From NCBI GenBank assembly GCA_013298325.1, contig JAAFHJ010000255.1, positions 1 to 7,060 on the forward strand: a stretch of DNA of 7,060 nt. Reading direction: 5' to 3'. Position 1 is the stretch's first letter, and every line of letters begins with the position of its first letter. Shown here piece after piece: positions 1-6,122 of this stretch. The stretch is from Myxococcales bacterium. Lineage in GTDB: Bacteria; Myxococcota_A; Polyangia; Polyangiales; Polyangiaceae. A program made the translations under genes and the position numbers. The notes under the pieces are model-generated. The model saw only the letters and a program-made list of their open reading frames with translations, was not told the DNA's origin and did no database searches.

Positions 1-1194
1 CTCATCCCCCTCGTTCTTGGGTCTGTGACGCTGCTCACTGCGCTCGCTCTTGGAGGTTGTGCGGCGGAAGATGGGGATTTTGAAACGGTGGTGGAAGGGG
101 ACGACAGTCTCGTTACCCAGGAATCCCTTGAGCTCGGTGCGGGGCTTCCTGAAGCCGACTTCAACCAAGGCGCACTACGTGCGGATCAGCAAACAGTCTC
201 GCTACGGGCGTTCGATTCGCCGGTAAAAGGGCAGGGGTCACGCGGCTGGTGTACGGCATTTGCAACAATTGCTGCGATTGAAAATTTGGCGAAACAGAAG
301 CTGAGTGTTTCGGCGGACCTTTCGGAGATTGATCATTATCAGTCGTACCGTCGCTACGAAATGCTCACGTCGGTAAAGACGGCCTCGAAGGTTTCGATCG
401 CCCCCGAGTCGGCGTGGCCCTACTACGGGAATCCCGTTGCCAACTACACGTCCCAGCGTCTTGCGAAGGTCGTCGCGTATGCGGCGCCGGAGACGCGCGA
501 CGAGGTCCTCGGTGAGCTCGCCGCCGGCCACCCGCTCGTGATCGGCATCAGCACCTTCAACAACTTTGGCGCCTCTGCCGATGGGCGCGTCCCGCTCCCC
601 GCCGGACGCCGTCGCGGGGGGCACGCCGTCGCCGTGACCGGCTTCGTCCGGGACGCGAGCTATGCGGGCGGCGGCTATCTGCTCTTCAAGAACTCCTGGG
701 GGGAGAGCTTTGGCGACCACGGTTACGGGAAGCTCCCGCTCGACTATTGCAAGTCTTCAAGCTGCTACTTCCTCGCGATTCGTAGTATTTCCTACCAGGG
801 CGTGACGACGGCAGACTCCGGTGGCCCGTCGCCAACGCCCGTCGACCCGACCCCCGATCCGGCGCCCGATCCGGCGCCCGATCCGGCCAGTGCCGGCCCG
901 GTGAACGACACGACGGTGCACGCGGTTGCGATTCACGACCCGGCCAATGGCGCCCGTTTTCAACTCGCCCTGGCGGCGCCCCCGGCCCTCCTCGCGTCGA
1001 TCGCCAGCGTTCGTTACGATGTCGACGCGTCCTTCGGAAGCGGGCGCTATGCAACATCGTCCGACCGAGGAACTGCGTTTAAGACGAGCACCGTCTACAA
1101 GACCTACGACCACGACTGGCGCACGAATGGTACCGAGGTGACATTGACCGACGGACGAAAGGTATCTCTCGCGGGGGCGGTAATTCACTGGTGA
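1..1194 (+). CDS. Papain-family (C1) cysteine protease, predicted lipoprotein, 5' end cut by window
   Basis: Predicted secreted, lipid-anchored cysteine endopeptidase. The frame is open to base 1. Its first residues (LIPLVLGS...LALGGC) form a hydrophobic signal-peptide core and an LGGC lipobox, but no basic n-region, so the true start lies upstream and the GTG at 25 is probably internal. Numbered from that GTG: lipid Cys 12; catalytic domain about 55-260 with oxyanion Gln70 and nucleophile Cys76 in VKGQGSRGWCTAFA; catalytic His200 in GGHAVAVTGF; Asn223 in FKNSWGESFG. The papain triad and the NSWG signature are therefore complete. There is no recognisable I29-type inhibitory propeptide. A Pro/Asp linker (about 268-290) joins a roughly 95-residue C-terminal beta-rich domain (see findings). 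Substrate is unknown. No coupling to the next gene is apparent, 213 bp away. Family assignment is firm; the role is open. Confidence 0.9.
   Translation, partial: LIPLVLGSVTLLTALALGGCAAEDGDFETVVEGDDSLVTQESLELGAGLPEADFNQGALRADQQTVSLRAFDSPVKGQGSRGWCTAFATIAAIENLAKQKLSVSADLSEIDHYQSYRRYEMLTSVKTASKVSIAPESAWPYYGNPVANYTSQRLAKVVAYAAPETRDEVLGELAAGHPLVIGISTFNNFGASADGRVPLPAGRRRGGHAVAVTGFVRDASYAGGGYLLFKNSWGESFGDHGYGKLPLDYCKSSSCYFLAIRSISYQGVTTADSGGPSPTPVDPTPDPAPDPAPDPASAGPVNDTTVHAVAIHDPANGARFQLALAAPPALLASIASVRYDVDASFGSGRYATSSDRGTAFKTSTVYKTYDHDWRTNGTEVTLTDGRKVSLAGAVIHW
853..888 (+). repeat. Three tandem 12-bp units encoding the Pro-Asp-Pro-Ala linker
   Basis: The unit cccgatccggcg occurs three times in a row, the last copy differing only at its final base. 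It encodes the PDPA repeats of the interdomain linker of the C1 protease. Such units expand and contract by replication slippage, so linker length may vary between strains. Confidence 0.85.
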
Positions 1195-1257
1195 CGTCGC
1201 TGTTTCGTCGCCGCTCGCGGAACCACATTCGCTGAACGTCATCCAAGCCGCGCCGCA

Positions 1258-1285
1258 CGCCGCAACCTCGGAAGAGCTTGCGGCG
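1258..1285 (+). terminator. Hairpin with GGAA tetraloop downstream of the protease gene
   Basis: CGCCGCAA pairs perfectly with TTGCGGCG. Inside, after a C-C mismatch, CTC pairs with GAG around a GGAA (GNRA-type) tetraloop. It lies 64 bp after the protease stop codon. No T-tract follows, so it is at best a weak or factor-assisted terminator, or an mRNA 3'-end stabiliser. The rest of the 213-bp gap (1195-1407) shows no convincing promoter or small gene apart from the ribosome site at 1394. Confidence 0.35.
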
Positions 1286-1393
1286 TCATTGCTGGTTTCG
1301 TTGAAGCAGCCGCCGAAAAACACTTCCCCTTTCTTTGAGAACGGGGCAATTCGGCCGCTCGCCCTCGCCAACGTCGCATCGACCCTCCCTCCC

Positions 1394-1398
1394 AAGGA
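1394..1398 (+). promoter_or_regulatory. Ribosome binding site of the beta-propeller lipoprotein gene
   Basis: AAGGA lies 9 nt before the ATG at 1408, in a locally A/T-rich stretch (aaattttaaaatg) that should leave the start unstructured. It supports the chosen start, which also places a complete lipoprotein signal peptide at the N-terminus. Confidence 0.6.
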
Positions 1399-1407
1399 AA
1401 TTTTAAA

Positions 1408-2415
1408 ATGTCCCGCTCATTTGCCCTCCTCTCCGCCTCCGTCGCTCTCTTGGCAGCCGCCTGTGGGGGAGATCCGAAGCCCGCCGCCACGCCGGCCCCC
1501 GAGATGTCTGCCTCTGCGATGCCGACGGTGACGGCTGCCCCGAGCGCCTCGACGGCGCCGAGCGTGGAGCCGAAGGTCGAGAAGCCGGTCGAGCCGGAGC
1601 CGACCAAGGCGGCCGTGACGTTCACCGGCCCCTTCGCGACGCCGGAGAGCGTCCTCTATGACGCCGCCAACGACCGCTATCTCGTCTCAAATATCAATGG
1701 AATGCCCGGAGCCGTCGACAACAACGGTTTCATTTCCGAGCTAACGCCGGATGGAAAGATCAAGGCAGAAAAGTGGATTGAGGGCGGGAAGAACAAGGTC
1801 ACCCTCGACGCGCCGAAGGGGATGGCGATCGTGAAGGGGGTTCTCTACGTGGCCGACATCTCGACGGTCCGGATGTTTGACGCAAAAACCGGCGCACCGA
1901 AGGGGGAGGTCAAGCTCGAAGGCGCGACCTTCGCGAACGACGTCGCCGCAAGCGCTGATGGGAAGATCTACGTTTCCGACTCGGGTATCAAGATCTCTGA
2001 AAAGGGAATTGATCCGACGAAGACGGACGCCGTTTGGGTGATCGAAAAGGGGAAGGCGAAGGCCTTCGCGAAGGGGGAAGAGCTTGGCCACCCGAACGGC
2101 CTCCTCGTCGAAGGAAAGAACGTCGTCGTCGTGACCTTCGGCTCCGGCGAACTCTACAAGCTGGATGAAAAAGGTACAAAGACCGGGGCGGTCAAGTTCC
2201 CAAAGGGGAGCCTCGACGGCATCGTTTCCGTCGGCGGGAAGTTCTTCGTGTCGAGCTGGGAGGGGGCTTCGGTCTTCGCAAGCGACGGCGTTGGCGCAAC
2301 GGCGGTGATCGTGGGGACGAAGACCCCGGCCGACATCGGCTTCGATTCGAAGCGCAATCGCATCCTTGTCCCGAACTTCAATGGGAACGCCGTCCAGGCC
2401 TTCGATGTGAAGTGA
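1408..2415 (+). CDS. SMP-30/gluconolactonase-like beta-propeller lipoprotein
   Basis: 335-aa predicted lipoprotein. The signal peptide is MSRSFALLSASVALLAAAC, with Cys19 the likely lipidated residue; its lipobox has Ala rather than the usual Leu at -3. A Pro/Ala/Thr/Glu-rich spacer (about 22-68) leads to a six-bladed-propeller-type domain (about 72-335) with repeated blade motifs such as ESVLYDAANDRYLVSN, APKGMAIVKGVLYVAD, FANDVAASADGKIYVSD and ADIGFDSKRNRILVPN. Glu80, Asn230 (HPNGL) and Asp270 (LDGI) fall where SMP-30-family proteins carry their Glu/Asn/Asp divalent-metal ligands, so it may bind Ca2+ or another metal and hydrolyse a lactone or ester. The reaction cannot be named from sequence. 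It probably sits in the periplasm or outer membrane. It looks monocistronic, ending 23 bp before a strong terminator. Confidence 0.85.
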   Translation: MSRSFALLSASVALLAAACGGDPKPAATPAPEMSASAMPTVTAAPSASTAPSVEPKVEKPVEPEPTKAAVTFTGPFATPESVLYDAANDRYLVSNINGMPGAVDNNGFISELTPDGKIKAEKWIEGGKNKVTLDAPKGMAIVKGVLYVADISTVRMFDAKTGAPKGEVKLEGATFANDVAASADGKIYVSDSGIKISEKGIDPTKTDAVWVIEKGKAKAFAKGEELGHPNGLLVEGKNVVVVTFGSGELYKLDEKGTKTGAVKFPKGSLDGIVSVGGKFFVSSWEGASVFASDGVGATAVIVGTKTPADIGFDSKRNRILVPNFNGNAVQAFDVK

Positions 2416-2438
2416 GCGCCTGACCGCTCCCGAAGAAA

Positions 2439-2474
2439 CAAGAAAGCCCCCGAGAATTCTCGGGGGCTTTCTTG
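2439..2474. terminator. Perfect 36-bp palindrome, bidirectional intrinsic terminator
   Basis: Every base of an 18-bp arm pairs with its partner about a centre between 2456 and 2457 (core gagaattctc). In a transcript the innermost pairs would open into a small loop above a GC-rich stem of AGCCCCCGAG with CTCGGGGGCT. Either strand ends the stem with CTTTCTTG, a T-rich but interrupted tract; on the minus strand it continues as TTTCTTC. It lies between two convergent genes, 23 bp past the lipoprotein stop and 19 bp past the helicase stop, so it can serve both. Confidence 0.92.
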
Positions 2475-2493
2475 ATTCAGCGAAAGGCGAAGG

Positions 2494-4908
2494 TCACCAG
2501 GTCCGCTTCTTCGGGCGCTCTTCACCGCCGGTGACCGGCTTCTTGGCCGGGGTTTTCTTGGCCGGCTTCGACGGCGGTGCTTCCGTGCCGACAATGCGGC
2601 GGGGGGCCTTCGGTGCGTCCTTGTCAAAGGTGCGAGCCGGACGGGGGGCGTCCTTGTCAAAGGTGCGTGCCGGGCGCGGCGCATCGCGATCAAACGTGCG
2701 AGCCGGACGGGGTGCGTCCTTGTCAAAGGTGCGTACCGGTCGTGGTGCGTCGCGATCAAAGGTCCGTGCCGGACGCGGCGCGTCGTTGTCGAAGGGGCGC
2801 GGGCCGTCGAAGGTACGCGGCGGGCGCGGACCATCGAAGGTGCGCGGAGGACGCGGACCGTCAAACGTCCGGCCGTGGGGCGCGCCGTCGAAGCTGCGGG
2901 GCGTCCGCGGACGCGGTCCGTCGCTCCCGAACGCGGGGCGCGGGGCGCGCGGTGCATCGCCAAAGGAGGGGCGCGGCGGGCGCGGGGCGCGGGGCGCTTC
3001 TGCGACCGCTTCCGCAACGAATTCTGGCGTTCGGTAGCTTCGGACCTCCAGGGTCGCCGTCGACGGACGCTCGCGGGGGACGATCGGCGTCTCCGTGGCC
3101 GTCGTGTCGCCAAGGTCGATGCGGTCGACGTCGACGGCCGGGGCCGGACGTTCCCGGGCTTCCGACGGTCCGCGATCGCCGGAGCCGTCGTAGCCGCCGG
3201 CCGGCGGCTCATCGAGGTGGCGCTTGAAGCGAACCCGCGGGTCCCGCGGATCGGGTTGCCCCGACGCTTTTTCGAAGCCGTCCGAAACGTTATCGGCGAT
3301 CTCGATCACCGCGTGGGTCCGGAAGACCTTGATCGTCCCGATCGACGTGCTGTGGACGCCACCGCGGCGGCAGGCGATGGCGAGGAGGCGACGGTTGTCG
3401 GCGCCGTGCTCGCGGCCGTAGGAGACCCGGAAGGGGACCCACGCCCCTTTGTGGGCGTCCGGGTTCGGCCCCTTCACCGGTCGAGCGACCTCGCCGCCGG
3501 TCTCGGCATCGCGGTACTTGCGGAGGGTCGGCGACGCAACTGCTCGAATTTCCCGCGGTTCCGACGGTCCTGACGCGCGGGTCTTCGCGATGAGCCGGGC
3601 AAGTGCCTCGTCGGCCCCTTCGGTCGCCAGGATACGCTTGGCGAGCTCGCGGGCGCGGTCGTCGACGATCGTCGGGAGGCCGCTCCCGCCAGCATCGTCG
3701 CTGTCGGTCAGCGCCTTGAAGAGCCGCTCGTCCATCGCGTCGCGGATCGATGTAGCGGTCGGGATCGGCTCGACGGCGGGGCGGACGCCGGCACGAGCCA
3801 ACAAAAACAAGGCCTTCTGCAGGGCGAACGGCGGAACAATCAACAGTGAGCGACCGCTCCGGCCGGCGCGCCCCGTTCGTCCACTCCGGTGAGTGTACGT
3901 GTCGGGGTCGGTCGGCGGGTCGACCATGATGACCTGGCCGATGTCCTGGACGTCGATGCCTCGCGCGGCGACGTCGGTCGCGACGAGTGCGTGCATCTTC
4001 CCCTTTTTGAAGGCGGCGAGCGCACGGTTTCGCTGGGACTGTTCCATTTCACCCGAGAGCGAACCGACCTGGAAGCCGGCGTCTCCGAGGCGCGCGGTAA
4101 TCTCGGCAACATCGGCGCGGGTTTTTGCGAAGATGAGCGTTTGAAAGTCGGTCGCCGCGAGGAGCAGATTCACGATCGCATCGATCCGCTCGGCGGGATC
4201 GACGAGGTGAATGACGTGCTCGATCGACTTATTTACGCTTCCGAGGGGCGTACCTTCCACGTGGACCGGGTCGTTTTGGACGCGATCGGCGAGGTATTTT
4301 ACATCGCGGGGGAAGGTCGCGGAGCAGAGGTGCGTCAAACGATTCTTCGGCGTAAGGCTGACGATCTTCAAAAGATCATCGCGGAAGCCGAGATCGAGCA
4401 TCCGGTCGGCTTCGTCGAAGACGACAACGGCGACGCCCGAAGGATCAATCGTCCCTTGATCGAGGTGGTCGAGCAGGCGGCCGGGGGTCCCGACGACGAT
4501 GCCGGGGCCGGCGGCGAGGGCGCGGTGCTCCAAGCGGTAAACGGCGCCGCCGGTGACGGAGACGACGCGCACTTGCGCTTTGGAGTAGAGCCAGGCGAGT
4601 TCTTCCTCGACCTGCTTGGCGAGTTCGCGGGTGGGGACGACGACGAGCGCCCGGGGGCGGGCCGCCTTTACGCCGTTTTCGCGAGTGATGGTGAGCGGTT
4701 CGCCGGCGGCGAGGAGATGGGCGCGCATGGCGAGCCCGATGGCGACCGTCTTGCCCGAACCGGTCTGTGAAGTAATACGAAGGTCGCGTCCGTCGTGGGT
4801 GGACGTCAGCACTGCCCCTTGGACGGGGGTGAGCGTGGCGTAGCCCTTGGCGTCGAGCGCCTCGGTGAGGGCGGGCCCGACGAGGGGCGCAAAATCAGAC
4901 CGGATCAT
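2494..4908 (-). CDS. DEAD-box ATP-dependent RNA helicase with DbpA-type RNA-binding domain and repetitive tail
   Basis: 804-aa cytoplasmic RNA helicase of the DeaD/CsdA-DbpA group, which remodels rRNA or mRNA structure using ATP. Motifs, numbered from ATG 4908: Q motif GYATLTPVQ 22-30; Walker A SQTGSGKT 47-54; PTRELA 92-97; TPGR 141-144; DEAD 165-168; SAT 196-198; LIFAKT 258-263; ATDVAARGID 310-319; HRSGRTGRAGR 340-350. All are intact, so it should be active. Residues about 488-547 match the DbpA C-terminal RRM-like domain (VSYGREHG...IGTIKVF...AVIEI). Residues about 570-804 are disordered, rich in Arg, Pro, Asp and Phe, ending in a Lys-rich stretch (PAKKTPAKK). The frame extends to an ATG at 5028, but those 40 extra residues are unlike the family; MIRSDF at 4908 puts the usual Phe just before the Q motif. 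The SD before 4908 is weak. E. coli homologues are cold-responsive; regulation here is unknown. Confidence 0.93.
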   Translation of the reverse strand: MIRSDFAPLVGPALTEALDAKGYATLTPVQGAVLTSTHDGRDLRITSQTGSGKTVAIGLAMRAHLLAAGEPLTITRENGVKAARPRALVVVPTRELAKQVEEELAWLYSKAQVRVVSVTGGAVYRLEHRALAAGPGIVVGTPGRLLDHLDQGTIDPSGVAVVVFDEADRMLDLGFRDDLLKIVSLTPKNRLTHLCSATFPRDVKYLADRVQNDPVHVEGTPLGSVNKSIEHVIHLVDPAERIDAIVNLLLAATDFQTLIFAKTRADVAEITARLGDAGFQVGSLSGEMEQSQRNRALAAFKKGKMHALVATDVAARGIDVQDIGQVIMVDPPTDPDTYTHRSGRTGRAGRSGRSLLIVPPFALQKALFLLARAGVRPAVEPIPTATSIRDAMDERLFKALTDSDDAGGSGLPTIVDDRARELAKRILATEGADEALARLIAKTRASGPSEPREIRAVASPTLRKYRDAETGGEVARPVKGPNPDAHKGAWVPFRVSYGREHGADNRRLLAIACRRGGVHSTSIGTIKVFRTHAVIEIADNVSDGFEKASGQPDPRDPRVRFKRHLDEPPAGGYDGSGDRGPSEARERPAPAVDVDRIDLGDTTATETPIVPRERPSTATLEVRSYRTPEFVAEAVAEAPRAPRPPRPSFGDAPRAPRPAFGSDGPRPRTPRSFDGAPHGRTFDGPRPPRTFDGPRPPRTFDGPRPFDNDAPRPARTFDRDAPRPVRTFDKDAPRPARTFDRDAPRPARTFDKDAPRPARTFDKDAPKAPRRIVGTEAPPSKPAKKTPAKKPVTGGEERPKKRTW
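2620..2784 (-). repeat. Five tandem 33-bp units encoding DAPRPARTFD[KR] in the helicase tail
   Basis: Five consecutive 11-residue units (helicase residues 709-763) follow DAPRP[AV]RTFD[KR], with a decayed sixth (DAPKAPR) after them. Upstream, at 2785-2869, shorter related units (GRTFDG, PRPPRTFDG twice, PRPFDND) continue the pattern. The DNA copies differ at several synonymous sites while the protein unit is almost constant, which suggests selection on the peptide rather than a very recent duplication. Confidence 0.9.
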
Positions 4909-4932
4909 GGTCGGCCTGCTAACAGACCCGCG

Positions 4933-4942
4933 CCACGCGTGG
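4933..4942. promoter_or_regulatory. 10-bp palindrome CCACGCGTGG upstream of the helicase start
   Basis: This perfect palindrome is 25-34 nt before the helicase ATG on the minus strand, within its presumed 5' leader or promoter. It may be a regulator half-site pair, but short CG-rich palindromes are common by chance at this base composition, so the call is weak. Confidence 0.2.
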
Positions 4943-5026
4943 AGACAAAAGACGCGGTGCGTTCTGCGGCGCCGGGCTGGGGAAGCCCCGTTCATGGTCG
5001 GAGACGACCTAAAAGGTGCAGACTGC

Positions 5027-5170
5027 ATGGTGGTTTTCGTTGACGCGACGCGTCCGCTTCGTCACCCTCGTCCCGTGATTTCCGTTTCCTCTCCGGTGCC
5101 CCCGTCGTTCGCTGCTGCGACGGCGTGCGCGTGGCGCTGGCGGGGGCCGACGGCATCCTTTGTGCGCTGA
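5027..5170 (+). CDS. Candidate trp leader peptide ending in Trp-Arg-Trp
   Basis: Short open frame of 47 codons from ATG 5027, preceded by AAAAGG about 10 nt upstream. In-frame GTG codons at 5075 and 5096 would give 32- or 25-residue versions, closer to known leader sizes. Near its end it reads ACAWRWRGPTASFVR, with TGG codons at 5132 and 5138, and stops with TGA at 5168. It lies 109 bp upstream of the operon's first gene. Trp leader peptides of attenuated operons typically carry tandem or near-tandem Trp codons just before a set of alternative hairpins, and hairpins do follow here. Two Trp codons can arise by chance in G-rich DNA, and there is no clean terminator stem, so this is a hypothesis. 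Confidence 0.25.
   Translation: MVVFVDATRPLRHPRPVISVSSPVPPSFAAATACAWRWRGPTASFVR
5042..5054. promoter_or_regulatory. 13-bp dyad GACGCG-A-CGCGTC overlapping TTGACG
   Basis: Two 6-bp half-sites are in exact inverted symmetry around one A. The left half overlaps TTGACG (5040-5045), which resembles a -35 box, but no matching -10 box is present 16-18 bp downstream. It is a possible operator for the rightward genes; chance is a fair alternative. Confidence 0.2.
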
Positions 5171-5206
5171 GACACCTGTCTCGCGCCCCGCAAAGGGTCC
5201 GTCGGC
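5146..5206 (+). promoter_or_regulatory. Nested RNA hairpins after the candidate leader Trp codons
   Basis: GCCGACGG (5146-5153) is an exact complement of CCGTCGGC (5199-5206). Inside this long-range stem, GCGC and GAGAC (5164-5173, with T5168 bulged) pair with GTCTC and GCGC (5178-5186) around an ACCT tetraloop. The TGA stop of the candidate leader frame lies in the 5' arm of the inner hairpin. A ribosome stalled at the TGG codons (5132-5140) would cover 5146-5153 and block the outer stem. A TTTTTTT run follows at 5237-5243, but no GC-rich stem abuts it. AAAGGG (5192-5197) could pair with CCCTTT (5234-5239). Confidence 0.35.
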
Positions 5207-5279
5207 GTTGCAAGAGAAATAGCTGAAGTTACTCCCTTTTTTTGGAGGGTCGTGCCCAGCGAGGCGCGACGTACTGGCC

Positions 5280-6122
5280 ATGATCATCGTCCTCAAGCCC
5301 CACACGCCGTCGGCGACCGTCGATCGCATGCTCGCCGCGATCGCCGCCGCTGGATGCACCCCCCTCCATCTTCCCGGCTCCGAGCGCGTTGTGCTTGGAG
5401 CGATCGGCGACGAGCGGTCCCTCGCTGCACTCCACTTGGAGGTCGACCCCGCCGTCGAGGCGGTCAAGCCGATTCTTGCGCCCTACACGCGGGTCGGCCG
5501 CGAAGTTCACCCCCACGACACCGTTTTTTCTGTCGGCACCCACACGATCGGTGGCGGACGGTTCACGCTCGTCATCGACGGCAGCCTGGGAGCCCCGTGG
5601 GTTCCTCGGCGAGACGCGGGATCCGAGCCAGACCGAGCGCTCGTTTCGGTCGGGTACCCACCCGAAGCGGCGACGGTGTCTGCCGCCGCGCTCATCGTCC
5701 CCGGCGATCGGATGCGCGATGCCCGCCTCCTCGATGCTGTTGCCGCCCGTGGAATCCCTGTATTTCTCCGCCGCGGCGATGCGGCGACCCTCGACGAAAT
5801 GCTCGTCGCCGCCGAGCAGATCGTTGCCGGAGGAAATGGGAAGGTTGCCCTCGTAGACGGTGGTATTCGTGGGTTTGAACCGACAGCCTCTCGGAGCATA
5901 GATTTTGCCGCGATCGCTTATTTGAAAGAGCGATCTCACCTTCCCGTGTTCGTCGATCCGTCCGAGGCGGGGGGACGTTCCCGAATTGCGCCGCTCGTGA
6001 AGGCGGCGCTCGTCGTCGGTGCCGACGGGGCGTTTATCAATGGGCTCTTGCGAGGCCCGCTTGCGACGCTTGCCCAGGAGTTGGGCGCGCTCGCCGCCGT
6101 CGCGGGTAAGGAGTTCCCATGA
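5280..6122 (+). CDS. DAHP synthase (AroF, class I-beta)-like protein, probable pseudoenzyme
   Basis: 280-aa homologue of 3-deoxy-7-phosphoheptulonate synthase, the first enzyme of the shikimate pathway. The N-terminal ferredoxin-like domain (1-75; MIIVLKP...ERVVLGAIGDER...VKPILAPY) matches the regulatory domain of Thermotoga-type DAHP synthases and starts exactly at this ATG. Residues 136-240 keep family landmarks: IPVFLRRG, VDGGIRGFE, RSIDFAAI, RSHLPVFVDPS, AGGR. Catalytic features are missing: the AGPCS metal-Cys motif reads IDGSL (99-103), DPSH reads DPSE (226-229), CERG reads VDGG (192-195), KPRTS is absent, and the C-terminal Glu and Asp ligands are not seen. It is about 44 residues short between FTLVIDG and PVFLRRG compared with the Thermotoga enzyme (about 338 aa). 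No other frame restores these motifs, so a simple frameshift is unlikely. The SD is poor. The stop overlaps the trpE start. A regulatory role is inferred. Confidence 0.85.
   Translation: MIIVLKPHTPSATVDRMLAAIAAAGCTPLHLPGSERVVLGAIGDERSLAALHLEVDPAVEAVKPILAPYTRVGREVHPHDTVFSVGTHTIGGGRFTLVIDGSLGAPWVPRRDAGSEPDRALVSVGYPPEAATVSAAALIVPGDRMRDARLLDAVAARGIPVFLRRGDAATLDEMLVAAEQIVAGGNGKVALVDGGIRGFEPTASRSIDFAAIAYLKERSHLPVFVDPSEAGGRSRIAPLVKAALVVGADGAFINGLLRGPLATLAQELGALAAVAGKEFP
6107..6113 (+). promoter_or_regulatory. Strong Shine-Dalgarno of trpE inside the end of the upstream gene
   Basis: TAAGGAG lies 5 nt before the trpE ATG at 6119, within the last codons of the DAHPS-like gene. With the ATGA overlap this fixes the trpE start and indicates coupled translation. 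It is much closer to consensus than the site before the upstream gene. Confidence 0.8.

Larger units (their letters stand above)
4909..5279. other. 371-bp divergent intergenic region between the helicase and the DAHPS-like/trpE genes
   Basis: This region must hold the promoters of the leftward helicase and the rightward aromatic-amino-acid genes, but I see no pair of -35/-10 boxes good enough to call on either strand. It contains a 10-bp palindrome (4933-4942), a 13-bp dyad overlapping a TTGACG (5042-5054), a possible Trp-rich leader frame, a hairpin and a T7 run, each described separately. Nothing else in it looks protein-coding. Confidence 0.6.

Noticed and set aside
757..1395. Minus-strand open frame of 212 codons opposite the protease C-terminus and the following gap
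   Set aside because: It has no recognisable domain and is antisense to the intact protease reading frame.
2531..3037. Plus-strand open frame with repeated GASLSKVRAGR-type units opposite the helicase tail
   Set aside because: It is the antisense image of the 33-bp repeats. The repeats lack stops on both strands because of their GC-rich composition; the minus-strand frame continues a complete helicase and is clearly the real one.
3889..4770. 293-codon plus-strand open frame opposite the helicase core
   Set aside because: It lies entirely antisense to conserved helicase motifs; its acidic low-complexity translation is the mirror of GC-rich coding DNA.
4909..5028. 40-residue N-terminal extension of the helicase from ATG 5028
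   Set aside because: The residues are Arg-rich and without family similarity, and no good SD precedes ATG 5028 or 4995. The start at 4908 gives the normal DEAD-box N-terminus.
5252..5878. GTG at 5252 just after a good GGAGG (5244-5248), opening a 208-codon frame
   Set aside because: The frame overlaps the DAHPS-like gene in another phase and its translation is Arg/Pro/Ser-rich with no recognisable domain. The homologous N-terminus MIIVLKP starts at 5280, so the GGAGG, 31 nt upstream, is probably fortuitous or part of leader structure.
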